The notes beneath the pieces are model-generated. The model saw only the letters and a program-made list of their open reading frames with translations, had not been told where the DNA came from and did not search any database. A stretch of 64,000 bases of DNA, from assembly GCF_012849215.1 (NCBI RefSeq), contig NZ_CP051682.1:2294001-2358000 (forward strand). Reading direction: 5' to 3'. This document shows positions 28,616 through 37,971 of the stretch, piece by piece. Within the stretch, counting starts at the first letter, position 1. Every line of letters starts with the position of its first letter. The position numbers and the translations under genes are program-made. Origin of the DNA: Mucilaginibacter robiniae. GTDB taxonomy: Bacteria; Bacteroidota; Bacteroidia; Sphingobacteriales; Sphingobacteriaceae.

Positions 28616-28689
28616 CCTCATGGCGCATACATAGGAACTGTGTTGTGTCATTGCATTCAATTAATACTATCTACTATGGCAATTTTACC

Positions 28690-28718
28690 TTACATTGTTA
28701 AATAACTTAACAATGTAA
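28690..28718. terminator. Perfect 12-bp inverted repeat after the TetR gene
   Basis: TTACATTGTTAA and TTAACAATGTAA form a perfect stem around ATAAC. It lies 18 bases after the TetR stop codon and before the adaptor gene on the same strand. It is A+T-rich and could be a weak terminator for TetR or a second operator; it shares the TTAA-rich character of the operator candidates. Confidence 0.5.
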
Positions 28719-28735
28719 AATTTACTTTAAAAAAA

Positions 28736-29338
28736 TTATGGTGTTATAGACTTGATAATGCCGGTAATTGCATCTTTAAGTACCTGACGGTTAACCTCAT
28801 CTGATGATCCGCGACTTACTAAATTAATGGAAATGAGCCCGTGAACGATGGACCAGAACGTGTAATACTTGGTGCAAATCACATCCGAACCTATATCTTC
28901 TATCTGCATCAGTTCGCCAATAGCTGTACTGAATAAATCCCAAGGCAACTCGGCTTCGGGCAACTTATTAACCATTTCGCAACAACAGTTGGTAGATACA
29001 CCAAACATTACCTGATACAGCTCTTTGTTGGCAAAAGCAAAGTTCCAGTAAGTCAGCCACATCGCTTCTAGCTGATTTTCGGGTAAACGGTGCTCCTGTT
29101 TGGCTTCCTGCAATTCCCTTGACAGCATTAAATACCCTTTACGGGTAAGCTCCAGCAAAATAGCTTCTTTGTTGGCAAAATACTCATAAATAATGGGTGC
29201 AGTATATTCAATCACATCAGCAATCTTGCGCATGCTCAGGGCCTGCCATCCTTCATGCTTTACAATTTGTAAGGCAGCATCCAGAATGTTAATTCTGGTT
29301 TCTTCCTTCAAACGTAATATCCTGTCTTTGCTTGCCAT
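28736..29338 (-). CDS. TetR/AcrR family repressor of the efflux operon
   Basis: 200 residues. The N-terminal HTH is typical: RINILDAALQIVKHEGWQAL, then MRKIADVIEYTAPIIYEYFANKEAILLEL. The C-terminal ligand domain includes a WLTYWNFAFANKELYQVMFG segment as in TetR_C-type AcrR proteins and a run of cysteines (NCCCEMV near residue 122). It is encoded first on the strand of the adaptor, pump and channel genes, and its own upstream region carries the same operator-like string as the adaptor's. Confidence 0.93.
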   Translation of the reverse strand: MASKDRILRLKEETRINILDAALQIVKHEGWQALSMRKIADVIEYTAPIIYEYFANKEAILLELTRKGYLMLSRELQEAKQEHRLPENQLEAMWLTYWNFAFANKELYQVMFGVSTNCCCEMVNKLPEAELPWDLFSTAIGELMQIEDIGSDVICTKYYTFWSIVHGLISINLVSRGSSDEVNRQVLKDAITGIIKSITP

Positions 29339-29348
29339 TTTACTTATA

Positions 29349-29373
29349 GTATTAAATTATTTAACGCCGTTAG
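29349..29373. promoter_or_regulatory. Candidate TetR operator upstream of its own gene
   Basis: AGTATTAAATTATTTAACG followed by CCGTTA matches the string at 28590-28614 at 24 of 25 positions. It ends about 10 bases before the TetR start on the promoter side, consistent with autoregulation. Confidence 0.6.
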
Positions 29374-29399
29374 ACAAAGTTACAGCTATTAAATAAAAC

Positions 29400-29954
29400 A
29401 CGTTTCATTTGATTGTCATTTGTATTAAAGACGAATTTGTGCAATACTATTTGAACATGCCTTTGTTGCTTGAAGACGGCCTGGAATTGCAATAAGTTAG
29501 CGATGATTTGATATATTACCGACTTGGCACCCCAAAACCAAAGATTATAAGCACTGAGTATTTTGTTAAACGATCGCTGCTTATTGATAACGCAGGTTTC
29601 GATGAGTTCATCAAAAACAGCTATAGGCATTTTACGCCAAGTGTACGCCAGCTAAACGAGCAATTCACCGAGCAAATAGCCGGTAGATTTCATCAATACA
29701 ATCTCAGCCTTGAAAATCTTTCGGTAATGGATACCCCTTCTAATGTACTTACTGGAATCTAGCATATCCGTTGGATGGTTTTAGATGGCTTTATAAATGA
29801 GCGCGAGTTGTCAGATGCAATACATACTGTCTTTATGCACATGCTTAATGGAGTGACGATTCCTTCGATCAAGCAATTGTTACGTCTGCATATTACTCAG
29901 GAGTTCCGTTTGCTAGGGCGAAAATTGGACTTTGTAATGAATCTGTTTAACTAG
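29400..29954 (+). pseudogene. Decayed gene of unknown type with in-frame stops
   Basis: One reading frame runs for about 185 codons but is broken by TAA at 29493 and TAG at 29760. The pieces read smoothly across the stops: EFVQYYLNMPLLLEDGLELQ, then LIYYRLGTPKPKIISTEYFV, then SVRQLNEQFTEQIAGRFHQY, and finally MALINERELS-like and LLRLHITQEFRLLGRKLDFV segments. The product was not recognised. The unbroken chemical character either side of the stops suggests a recently inactivated gene. Confidence 0.5.
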
Positions 29955-30076
29955 GCGTCACAAGAAGCTGGGTTATGATTGAGCAATCACTCTTTTGTGA
30001 AATAGGATAAAAGTGACTTTTTTGTGAAATTTCAAAACATTTCATCCACTAAACTTCATGTTGACATTTCCAGCAA

Positions 30077-30625
30077 ATGGACATAACTGCGTTGCCTTGT
30101 TTGCGTTTTTCAAGCCAAACCGGAAAAAAGGTGCCCGTTTCTTACCCTGCAAATCCAGGTACGATAGGCGAACACCTGAAGAAGAAGCGGATTGATTCAA
30201 AGCTATTGCAAAAAGATGTAGCAAAGATATTGGGTGTCACTGAAGATTGCATCACTAACTGGGAAAAAAACAGAAGTATTCCCCAAATACAATTCTTTCC
30301 AAATATCATCCAGTTTCTAGGTTACCTGCCATACAGCTTTGACCTGACAACACTATCCGGCAAGCTGAAAGCCTACAGGCACGTAAAAGGGATCAGTCAG
30401 AAAAAGCTGGGCACAATGCTGAATGTGGACGGTGCTACCATATGCAGCTGGGAACAAGGCGAAAGTCAGCCTTATCAGCGAACATTACAAAAGATCAATA
30501 CCCTTTTCAAAAAATTTTCAGGGGCGTCATTTAGTATGGATAGGTCAAATCTGGTAATCTATTTTGCTATTCTGGGAGCATTGACCAGACGTTTCCGTAG
30601 GAGGCGGATCAGTGGGTTGTGTTAA
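30077..30625 (+). CDS. Protein with two tandem XRE-type HTH domains
   Basis: 182 residues. The first HTH is at about 33-85 (IGEHLKKKRIDSKLLQKDVA then LGVTEDCITNWEKNRSIPQ). The second is at about 92-145 (KLKAYRHVKGISQKKLGTML then VDGATICSWEQGESQP). Each is a Cro/CI-type domain, so one chain may bind two half-sites alone. The last 26 residues are a hydrophobic stretch (LVIYFAILGAL) followed by RRFRRRR, which looks added on and ends just before truncated repeat copy D. Target unknown. Confidence 0.8.
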   Translation: MDITALPCLRFSSQTGKKVPVSYPANPGTIGEHLKKKRIDSKLLQKDVAKILGVTEDCITNWEKNRSIPQIQFFPNIIQFLGYLPYSFDLTTLSGKLKAYRHVKGISQKKLGTMLNVDGATICSWEQGESQPYQRTLQKINTLFKKFSGASFSMDRSNLVIYFAILGALTRRFRRRRISGLC

Positions 30626-30649
30626 TGAGAAACAAAATATAATTTACTA

Positions 30650-30733
30650 GTCAGTGGTTTAAGATGGTCAAAATGTTTCGGCATACATGGTCACTCCCTT
30701 TCAAGCCAAATGGTCAACGCTTCCATATCCTCA
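30650..30733 (+). repeat. MITE-like element, copy D (right part only)
   Basis: Only the right half is present: TTTAAGATGGTCAAAATGTT, then CATGGTCACTCCC, then TGGTCAACGCTTCC, ending ATATCCTCA. The left arm is missing; the sequence before it is the end of the double-HTH gene. The break suggests a deletion or recombination at this point. The rest of 30626-31012 holds only the hairpin at 30922. Confidence 0.75.
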
Positions 30734-30921
30734 AGATTGGATACTGGTTGCTACTGTTAACGATCCTTTAATGATGGATTGCGTAATTTATCACCATTTG
30801 TAATACAACAGGCTTAACCGTTGATTATCGTTTTAAAGTTTAGTTGTCTGCCTATCTATACTCTACATTATAGCACAGTAACTTAAGAATATTATTTCAT
30901 TTGCATCAAACATACAAGTAA

Positions 30922-30967
30922 TCACCCTCATTAAAGTCATCATACAGAACAACTTTGATGAGGGTGA
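30922..30967. terminator. Strong hairpin, 16-bp stem
   Basis: TCACCCTCATTAAAGT pairs with ACTTTGATGAGGGTGA over 16 positions with one G-T pair, around a 14-base loop. It lies 46 bases after the stop codon of the YtxH-like gene (minus strand). No T run follows on either strand, so it may be an mRNA-end stabiliser rather than a classical terminator. Confidence 0.5.
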
Positions 30968-31012
30968 CCTGGAGATTAAAGTTCCGAACGCAGTAAACGA
31001 CATTAGCCAGGC

Positions 31013-31252
31013 TTATTCCGCTACAAAATCAGCCACTTTTTTTACTTTATCTTTACCTATGCCGGTCTTTCCGCTGATAACACCAGACGCCAAATCCTTG
31101 GCTTCGTCCTTGATCTTATGGCCAATTGCCTCGCGTGATTTCCTGCCGTTTTCTGTTAAATAAAGATAGGCCAGTCCTCCCGCTACCAATGCGCCGATGG
31201 CTATTGAAGAGATCAGAACGGTGTGGTCTTCTTTTTCAAATGGGTTTTTCAT
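31013..31252 (-). CDS. YtxH-like small membrane protein
   Basis: 79 residues with one membrane span near 13-31 (VLISSIAIGALVAGGLAYLYL) and the segment ENGRKSREAIGHKIKDEAKD typical of YtxH/gas-vesicle-like stress proteins. The remainder is a lysine- and acid-rich helix. Members are general stress proteins of unknown action. The strong hairpin at 30922-30967 is downstream. Confidence 0.75.
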   Translation of the reverse strand: MKNPFEKEDHTVLISSIAIGALVAGGLAYLYLTENGRKSREAIGHKIKDEAKDLASGVISGKTGIGKDKVKKVADFVAE

Positions 31253-31385
31253 AGTATTTCTTATGTATTAAATGAATAGTGGAATGTCGATATATTGACA
31301 ATATTCATGCCTATCCTCTCTCCCGCTTTACAAATCGTTTAGGCTTAAACCTGAATGGGATAACGACAGACCTTTTACTTTTTTA

Positions 31386-31977
31386 TCAGGTGCGATCAGC
31401 TTGGTTGCCCAACTTGTTTTGCTGCTTCTCTTCATCGCCAAGTGTAATGCCCCAAATTGCAGGCTTTCCACAGATCTAATATGTTCTTTAACACAGCAAT
31501 GACTGCTATCGATAAAAACATGCCCGGTACGCTCCCTATCATTTCGCCGATCACTACACCCGGCACGGTCATAAAGGCGTTGGTCCGTACCTTGGATCCT
31601 ACAATCACCGACAACAATACATTACTGTCGATCAGATGCGCGATAACCCGTGGGATGATCGCCAGCAACACTTCACTTGTCACAGCGGCGGTCGCAAACG
31701 TGATTGCAGCACTCAGGATCAATGCGGTCAGTATGCGGCTACAAGGAATGATGTTGAACAGTCCGGTGATGAGCCCCAATAGGAATGCATACTTTACATC
31801 CATCAGAAAGAAAGCCAAACTGACGACAAATGTAACGATGGCCACTTCGATTAAAATCCTGATGATTACGCTAAACTTTCCTGTAAGTTGTACGTAATAG
31901 ACGGCTATGGTCCAACTGTTTAAATCAGTTGGACATGAGCAAAACATTGGAGCGATTATTTGGTTAAACAGCATCAA
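31386..31977 (-). pseudogene. AI-2E family (PerM-like) transporter fragment, frameshifted
   Basis: The readable part corresponds to the C-terminal half of an AI-2E/PerM permease: KYAFLLGLITGLFNIIPCSR, then IAHLIDSNVLLSVIVGSKVR, then SVPGMFLSIAVIAVLKNILD. Full-length members have about 350 residues, so about half is missing at the N-terminus. Near 31440 the frame is lost: the open frame ends GHYTWR-stop, while the neighbouring frame carries the expected tail LGDEEKQQNKLGNQADRT to a stop at 31386-31388. Truncation plus frameshift makes it a pseudogene. Confidence 0.7.
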
Positions 31978-31998
31978 TAATTATAAACTTGGAACTTC

Positions 31999-34680
31999 AT
32001 GCCTGAACAAACCGCTCAGCAGGGCGAACGCTCTTTTTTAAGTAAACTTTTGCTGATCCTGGGTCTCACCGTTTTACTGGCTGGTGAAGCCTATTTTGCC
32101 TACCGGCTTCATGTGCTTTCTGCACAGCAGGAAGAGATCAAACAAGACTATTCCGCTGCCAATAACATCACCCTGGGGCTGTTTTCGGTGGAGGAATGGC
32201 ATGATGATATAGCCGGCATTTTAAATCATCAGGTCAGGCACTTTACTTTAACGAAGAAACAGAAGGCTCAGTTGCAGAAGGAAGTTGAACAGATCATCCT
32301 GGCGCTGATCAATAAAGCCGAAGCACTCGTTAAAAAACCGCAGAAATCGATCAGCGGTAAAATCAAGCTGTTCGCCATCAATAAATTTGTTAAAACAGAC
32401 AAGATCAGGGCGCAGGTACCTTCATTTGCGCGCATGGTCATTGCCAGGGTAGATAACCCGGCTAATAAAAATCAGTTTAGCAAAATGGCCATGGGTAAGG
32501 TCGCTGCTTTGGAACGCACCCCTTATCTGGACAGTACCATAAAAGCGAATCATGCGATTACCGGCAGGCTGTACAAAAAGTATCATGTTACCGACCGTGA
32601 TGCCTTGAATCAGCATCTTGACCGATCGTTGGGTCAGATCCGTTCGACAATGTACACTTACTCATCAGCGATGCTGGGCATTGTCGTGGTGGTGCTGCTC
32701 CTGTGGTGGCTTTTCCGGAAGAACACCCCATTGCACGCCACCTTGTTTATAATGTCGCTGCTTTTTGCGTTTATCTTGCTGGGCATCGGACTTACCGCAT
32801 CCATGATCGAAGTGGATGCCCGTATCAAGTCGCTGGATTTTGTGCTCTTGGGCGAACACGTGGTCTTTAAAGACCAAGTCTTGTTCTTTCAAAGTAAAAG
32901 CATCATGGACGTTGTCCATGTACTCATCAGTCAGCCCAAAGTAGATTCCATCTTGGTGGGGGTATTGATCATGGTCTTCAGTATTCTATTTCCGATCATG
33001 AAGCTTTCTTCGACGGGTATTCACCTGCTCGGTAAACGCAAACTGGCGGAAAACAAATTCATCAAGTATTTCGCTTTTCAATCCGGTAAATGGAGCATGG
33101 CCGATGTCATCGTGATCGCTATCCTGATGGCTTATATCGGCCTGAACGGCCTGCTCGAAAGCCAGCTGGCTTTCCTAAAGATCAATAGTGATCCGCTGAC
33201 CATTGTCACCACCAACAACACCGCCTTACAACCGGGCTATATCATTTTCATCTGCTTCGTCTTATACAGCCTTATTCTTTCAACCATACTGAAATTCATT
33301 ACACCGCATGATGCGCATCAGCCGGGCAGTGCCGAACCGGAACCGTCTGCAGAAACTTTAGTTTTAAATACAGATTCGACGACTGCATCGCAGCCCACAT
33401 TTCGTACAAGCAATATCATCCTGACCATTGCCCTCGCCATCCTGCTTGGTATCACTGGTTATTGCGGCTACCACTTAAGCCTGTTCTCCCGCCAGCAGGA
33501 GCAGTTGAAACAAGATTATAGTACAATCAATAATATTACGTTCGGCATTTTTTCTATCGACCAGTGGCGTGAACAGATTATGGAGGTGGTGAATGGCAGG
33601 GTGGATAACTTCAAGCTGAGCCGCCAGCAAAAGAAGGCGATGCAGGCACAGGTGGAAAAACAACTGCACGGACTGGTTGCCAAAACTGCGGCACAGATCA
33701 ACCGGCCTCAGAAAACCTTTGCCGGCAAGTTGAAAAAGTTTGCCTTCAACCAGGTCATTGATGTTCGGGATATCCAGGCTCAGGTACCTTCATTTGCCCG
33801 GACGATCATCACAAAAGTGAACAGCCCGGCCAGTACCAAAAGGCTAAAAAATATTGCCACCAGCAAGCTGGGGCAACTGGAGCGCCAGACCTATGACAGT
33901 ACTGGGGAAGCTCAGGTTGTGTTGGCAAAGGCGATGTACGCTAAATATCAGGTCAACAGCACTACGCAACTCAATACAAAACTTACTCATCAATTAGAAG
34001 ATATCCGCAAGGTGAATTATTATTATGCGTATATCATGTTGGGTTGTGTACTGTTTGTGACGTTGTTATGGTGGTTGCTGCGCCGTAAGGCACATTTGCA
34101 GACAACAATGTTCATCCTGTCTTTACTGATCGCTCTCGTACTCTTAGTGGTTGGCGTTACTTCATCCATCATTGAAGTCGATGCCCGTATTGGCAGCATG
34201 AGCTTTATGCTGCTGGGTGAAAAACTGGGTTTTGAGAACCAGGTGCTTTTTTATCAGAACAAAAGTTTGCTGGAAATTATCCAGGTACTGGTGTCGCAGC
34301 CTAAACCTGATGCCGTACTCGTAGGTGTTTTGCTGTTCTTGTTCGTGATTGTATTGCCTGTACTCATCCTGATCGCTTCAGGTCTGCATGTGTTAGGAAA
34401 CGAGCGAATAGCGGAAAACAAGGTCATCCGTTATCTTGCTTTTGAATCCGGTAAGTGGAATATGGCAGACGTGATGGTGGTGGGCATTGCCATGACCTAT
34501 ATTGGTTTGAATGGGATTCTGAAGAGCCAGCTTGGAGGTTTGAACATTCATAATGATATGTTGACCACGGTGACCACCAACAATTCATCTTTGCAACCCG
34601 GCTTCCTTGTTTTTGTGGCTTATGTAATTTATGAAATCGTATTAAGCAAGATGCTGAAGCAGATCACGAATAAAGCCTGA
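31999..34680 (+). CDS. Internally duplicated PqiA-like membrane protein
   Basis: 893 residues made of two homologous halves (about 1-445 and 455-893). Each half has an N-terminal membrane span, a soluble helical stretch, and a C-terminal four-span block like paraquat-inducible protein A. Paired segments include IKQDYSAANNITLGLFS and LKQDYSTINNITFGIFS, QVPSFAR in both, IEVDARI in both, and SGKWSMADVIVIAILMAYIG versus SGKWNMADVMVVGIAMTYIG. Single-domain relatives are about half this size. PqiA proteins sit in the inner membrane and link to lipid transport through MCE proteins, but no MCE gene is nearby, so the role here is unclear. Confidence 0.75.
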   Translation: MPEQTAQQGERSFLSKLLLILGLTVLLAGEAYFAYRLHVLSAQQEEIKQDYSAANNITLGLFSVEEWHDDIAGILNHQVRHFTLTKKQKAQLQKEVEQIILALINKAEALVKKPQKSISGKIKLFAINKFVKTDKIRAQVPSFARMVIARVDNPANKNQFSKMAMGKVAALERTPYLDSTIKANHAITGRLYKKYHVTDRDALNQHLDRSLGQIRSTMYTYSSAMLGIVVVVLLLWWLFRKNTPLHATLFIMSLLFAFILLGIGLTASMIEVDARIKSLDFVLLGEHVVFKDQVLFFQSKSIMDVVHVLISQPKVDSILVGVLIMVFSILFPIMKLSSTGIHLLGKRKLAENKFIKYFAFQSGKWSMADVIVIAILMAYIGLNGLLESQLAFLKINSDPLTIVTTNNTALQPGYIIFICFVLYSLILSTILKFITPHDAHQPGSAEPEPSAETLVLNTDSTTASQPTFRTSNIILTIALAILLGITGYCGYHLSLFSRQQEQLKQDYSTINNITFGIFSIDQWREQIMEVVNGRVDNFKLSRQQKKAMQAQVEKQLHGLVAKTAAQINRPQKTFAGKLKKFAFNQVIDVRDIQAQVPSFARTIITKVNSPASTKRLKNIATSKLGQLERQTYDSTGEAQVVLAKAMYAKYQVNSTTQLNTKLTHQLEDIRKVNYYYAYIMLGCVLFVTLLWWLLRRKAHLQTTMFILSLLIALVLLVVGVTSSIIEVDARIGSMSFMLLGEKLGFENQVLFYQNKSLLEIIQVLVSQPKPDAVLVGVLLFLFVIVLPVLILIASGLHVLGNERIAENKVIRYLAFESGKWNMADVMVVGIAMTYIGLNGILKSQLGGLNIHNDMLTTVTTNNSSLQPGFLVFVAYVIYEIVLSKMLKQITNKA

Positions 34681-34877
34681 GATAGAGGCCAGCAGCTTTA
34701 AAGAATCAGGAAATAAACGGATGTCATTAGTCCGACCGCCTCCTGTTTGAAAACAAATATAAACTGATTGATTACAAGGCAAACCGGAGATCATTGTCAC
34801 CGGACCAGAAAAGGTTCGGATCGGCCAATAAATTCATCGTTATCCAATCTAATCGTATATCATACTATATAGAGACC

Positions 34878-35083
34878 ATCAGAACAGCTACAGAAGCCGA
34901 TCTCGCATCATTAGTGCCGCTAGCGCTCTGGCTAATCCCGCCAAAGACCGGCTGATACAACCGCCTACCCTAATGTCATGGGGCAATAAAACCCTTTTAC
35001 TGCGTGACCCAGACGGCAACTTGGTTAACTGTCTACGCCTACTTCACCAAAGGGCCGTTAAGAAATTTGGCGACGAGATGTAA
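34878..35083 (+). pseudogene. Scraps of a GNAT start and a VOC (glyoxalase) C-terminus
   Basis: At 34878 one frame reads IRTATEADLASLVPL, a GNAT N-terminus, which then stops. From 34931 another frame reads NPAKDRLIQPPTLMSWGNKT and LLLRDPDGNLVN, the last beta-strands of a vicinal-oxygen-chelate protein, ending KKFGDEM and a stop at 35081. The two partial genes are fused end to end, showing past deletion in this accessory stretch. Confidence 0.5.
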
Positions 35084-35485
35084 TTTGTTTTTATCGTCAT
35101 AAATTTAACTTTTACTATCAGGCTGTTTTTAAATATTGCGATGGCAACAAACTTTTGAAAGTTATTAATTAGAGGTGGAGATTCTAATGAAATCATACTC
35201 TCCTTTTTAAATTAAAAAGCCTCAAGAATATATTGATGTGCATGTCTTCAGGTGTTTCAACGGACCATGCTATAAAAATTTTTTAGCAGCACGCGTGTTC
35301 AATTCACCGTTTAATTTCTGCTCTATACCGTCGATCCTGATTCAAGGTAACTTTTGACAAAAGAGTGCCAAAATATTTGCTCTCTACCCGGTCATAGAAT
35401 GCCAGCGAATGCTTTTCACAGGTTACATACTAACTAATCAATACCTGGTATCGGCAAAAAAACTAGGTGGTATGTTTTTTAACGA
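35084..35485. other. 400-base gap with no gene seen
   Basis: A+T-rich sequence between the VOC remnant and the end of the ABC-3C ATPase gene. No frame, repeat copy or strong hairpin was found. It probably contains the terminator of the ABC-3C operon, but no clear stem was identified. Confidence 0.4.
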
Positions 35486-37468
35486 TTATTCAACCCATGT
35501 ACTTGGTATTAATTTATCTCCGTTCCTCCAAACTGCAACCTCATGAACATCTTTGCCATATATCGAATCGTCAGCATGATCGAGAATAATCGCTTGCCAC
35601 AAACCATTAGATTCTGAAATTGACTTAGATATTGTTTGAAAAATTTTTCTTACAGCTTCTGCATCCTCATCATCTTCAAATTTCACATCAAGATCAACGG
35701 ACTCATCGCTATGCTTCTTCTTAAGTTTGGGAAAATATACTTGACTAGGTTGGTCGAAAATGACGAAACTAGGCACTGGCGAATTTTTTAAGCCCAAAAA
35801 GAATTCTTGTAAAGCGCACATTAAGGCAATATGAAATGAAACCCAGTTAGAAGCACTGCCCACTTGGGCTAGAAAATGCCAATGGCTGGTGCTTCCGAGC
35901 ACCTGGATGTTTAAATCTCTTATATCAAATCTTGGCGCTACTTCTTTATATTTATCTTCAACATCAAGGCCTTTTAAGTGAGTAAGCATCTTAGTAGCAA
36001 TTCTTGCTGTAGCCGCCTGCACCCTTTTTGTTACTCCTTCTGCATCCACTAATTTGAGCAATTGATCGTATTCAGTTTGTAAAAGATCAATTTGAATTTG
36101 TAAGTCACCTCCATCACCCAGCTGTTTAAAAATTTCATAGTGGGCCCTTAAATGACCTAAAAAAAGATACATGTTTTTACGCTGCTGAAATTCCTCCTGA
36201 ACCTTTTTGTCCCTGGCTCTTATAAGGTCGTATCTCTCTTGTAATACTCTTTTATCTTCTAACAATTTCGCCAAATCTAGTTTTAGCTTTTCTTCCTCAC
36301 GAGGGAATGATCCGGGAACTTCAGCTACCTTCTTTGACTCTTCTTCTAACTTCTTAAAAACTCTAGAAATTTTTTCTAATTCAGAAGATTCAGATGGATG
36401 TTCTGTACTGCCACATGAGGGGCATGCGCCACTTGTAGTGCTCATGTCGTCAAGCCATTTGGAGATGTGAAGACGATCTCTTCTACGCATTACTGAATTG
36501 CCATAATCTTGCAAACCAGATTGTAGACCTCGAAGATCGTTCAGCCGCTTTTTGATAGCTGCAATATCAAAGCTAAGCTTCTCTTCTTCATCTTCTAACG
36601 CTCGCAATTCTTCATTTGATCCTTCTATATTTTTAACAGATGTGCGTGAATGATCCGGTTCTAGTTCTAATAATGATGAGGCAATTTCAATAAGATAATC
36701 GGTATCGTTAGTTTCAACATAATCATCACTCAAAAGACCATATTCCCTGGCAATTCTTAGATGACCCTGCATATTCTTCACCCAATTTGCCGAAATATTT
36801 CCGACCCGCTCCAGTTCTCTCTTCAGGCGATTCAGATTCTTTTCAATTTCCTGTATCCTGATCCGTGACTGAAGCATTTGTGTGTCTTCTGCGCCAATTA
36901 TAAAGGGAAACCAGTTTCGAAGTTTTTCCCTATGCTCATGAGCATGTGTTTTATAAAAGAGGATGTTTTGATTTGCAACTATATCCTGGCTTTGAAACAC
37001 AAATGCCATCAAGTCTCTAAAACTTAGCCTACCTGAAAAACCAATTTCGTCATTTCCATTGAGGCTTAAGTATGGTACAGCTGATATTCCATTTAAGATA
37101 TGTTTAATACTTTCTAACTTTTCATTAGGCTCAGTAATTTTTATAGGAGGCACAATAGCGATTCCGCGAAGCATGTAAAAATCATTCGATGATTGATTAC
37201 CTATTGGAACGCGCCTTGCAAACAGGATTTGTTCGACAGAGGTACTAACTACTACTCCATACCAACTAGCATAATCACGAATTGTATCTATCGGTATGGA
37301 ACAATCTTTCGATCCTAAGCAATAATCAATTATTGGAATGATTGCTGATTTTCCTGTGCGTGATGCTCCTGTTATTACGTTTAGTTTACCTTTCGCGAAG
37401 TCAACTACTTGGGGAATAAGCTCCTCTTTTTTTGGCCAAATAATAATTCTAACTATCTGAAACTGCAT
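35486..37468 (-). CDS. DUF3732 ABC/SMC-like ATPase of an ABC-three-component conflict system
   Basis: 660 residues. Walker A is GASRTGKSA at about 34-42, close to the N-terminus as in Rad50/SMC-like proteins. Two long coiled coils (about 200-320 and 365-450) flank GACPSCGSTEHP, whose C349-x-x-C352 resembles a zinc hook. Near the C-terminus FVIFDQPSQVYFPKL is the Walker B/D-loop region of DUF3732. In the ABC-3C classification, DUF3732 ATPases act with a middle component and a third variable protein, thought to sense or cut foreign nucleic acid. The gene overlaps the middle component by one base. Confidence 0.88.
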   Translation of the reverse strand: MQFQIVRIIIWPKKEELIPQVVDFAKGKLNVITGASRTGKSAIIPIIDYCLGSKDCSIPIDTIRDYASWYGVVVSTSVEQILFARRVPIGNQSSNDFYMLRGIAIVPPIKITEPNEKLESIKHILNGISAVPYLSLNGNDEIGFSGRLSFRDLMAFVFQSQDIVANQNILFYKTHAHEHREKLRNWFPFIIGAEDTQMLQSRIRIQEIEKNLNRLKRELERVGNISANWVKNMQGHLRIAREYGLLSDDYVETNDTDYLIEIASSLLELEPDHSRTSVKNIEGSNEELRALEDEEEKLSFDIAAIKKRLNDLRGLQSGLQDYGNSVMRRRDRLHISKWLDDMSTTSGACPSCGSTEHPSESSELEKISRVFKKLEEESKKVAEVPGSFPREEEKLKLDLAKLLEDKRVLQERYDLIRARDKKVQEEFQQRKNMYLFLGHLRAHYEIFKQLGDGGDLQIQIDLLQTEYDQLLKLVDAEGVTKRVQAATARIATKMLTHLKGLDVEDKYKEVAPRFDIRDLNIQVLGSTSHWHFLAQVGSASNWVSFHIALMCALQEFFLGLKNSPVPSFVIFDQPSQVYFPKLKKKHSDESVDLDVKFEDDEDAEAVRKIFQTISKSISESNGLWQAIILDHADDSIYGKDVHEVAVWRNGDKLIPSTWVE

Positions 37469-37971
37469 TAAAGTATTATTTTAAAATAAGCGGTTATAGC
37501 ATTTATAGTGTGCTGTGAAAACCATCTACCTAGTATTTCAGCTTTTTCACCATCTTTCTTAACTTGCGCTTTTGGAGCATTTCCATAGCCGGGACTCCTT
37601 TCAGAAAGCCTTGCATAAAGCTTGGCTTCATCCACATCCCAGTACAATAGCCCATTTGCAACTGCTATATCTATCGAAGACCAAGTGTAGGGAAGCTTGT
37701 CTTTTATTCTTTCCTGAATGCTCAGAAGTATATCGGAACTACGATTATCCTCAAAACTCTTTACATATGATTGAAGATTCTCCCTTAAATTGCTAATTGG
37801 CGCTTTAAGCCGTTCATTTGTCAGAATTGCTATTGCGATAAAATGTTGAATAGCCATGGGAGCCTCACCATTTGGATGAGACGACATATATCCTTGCGTG
37901 AATTTATAAAGTAAAAATGCGCCAACAATAGGAGTATTCCACAATCTCACTTCTTCCATTAATTCACTCAT
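37468..37971 (-). CDS. ABC-3C middle component
   Basis: 167 residues, all-alpha and without catalytic motifs: EEVRLWNTPIVGAFLLYKFT, then GEAPMAIQHFIAIAILTNER, and a C-terminal AEILGRWFSQHTINAITAYF. Proteins of this size and pattern lie between the sensor/effector and the DUF3732 ATPase in ABC-3C systems and are annotated as three-component ABC system middle component. It overlaps its upstream neighbour by 8 bases and its downstream neighbour by 1, so the three are translated together. Identification rests on context and general pattern. Confidence 0.8.
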   Translation of the reverse strand: MSELMEEVRLWNTPIVGAFLLYKFTQGYMSSHPNGEAPMAIQHFIAIAILTNERLKAPISNLRENLQSYVKSFEDNRSSDILLSIQERIKDKLPYTWSSIDIAVANGLLYWDVDEAKLYARLSERSPGYGNAPKAQVKKDGEKAEILGRWFSQHTINAITAYFKIIL

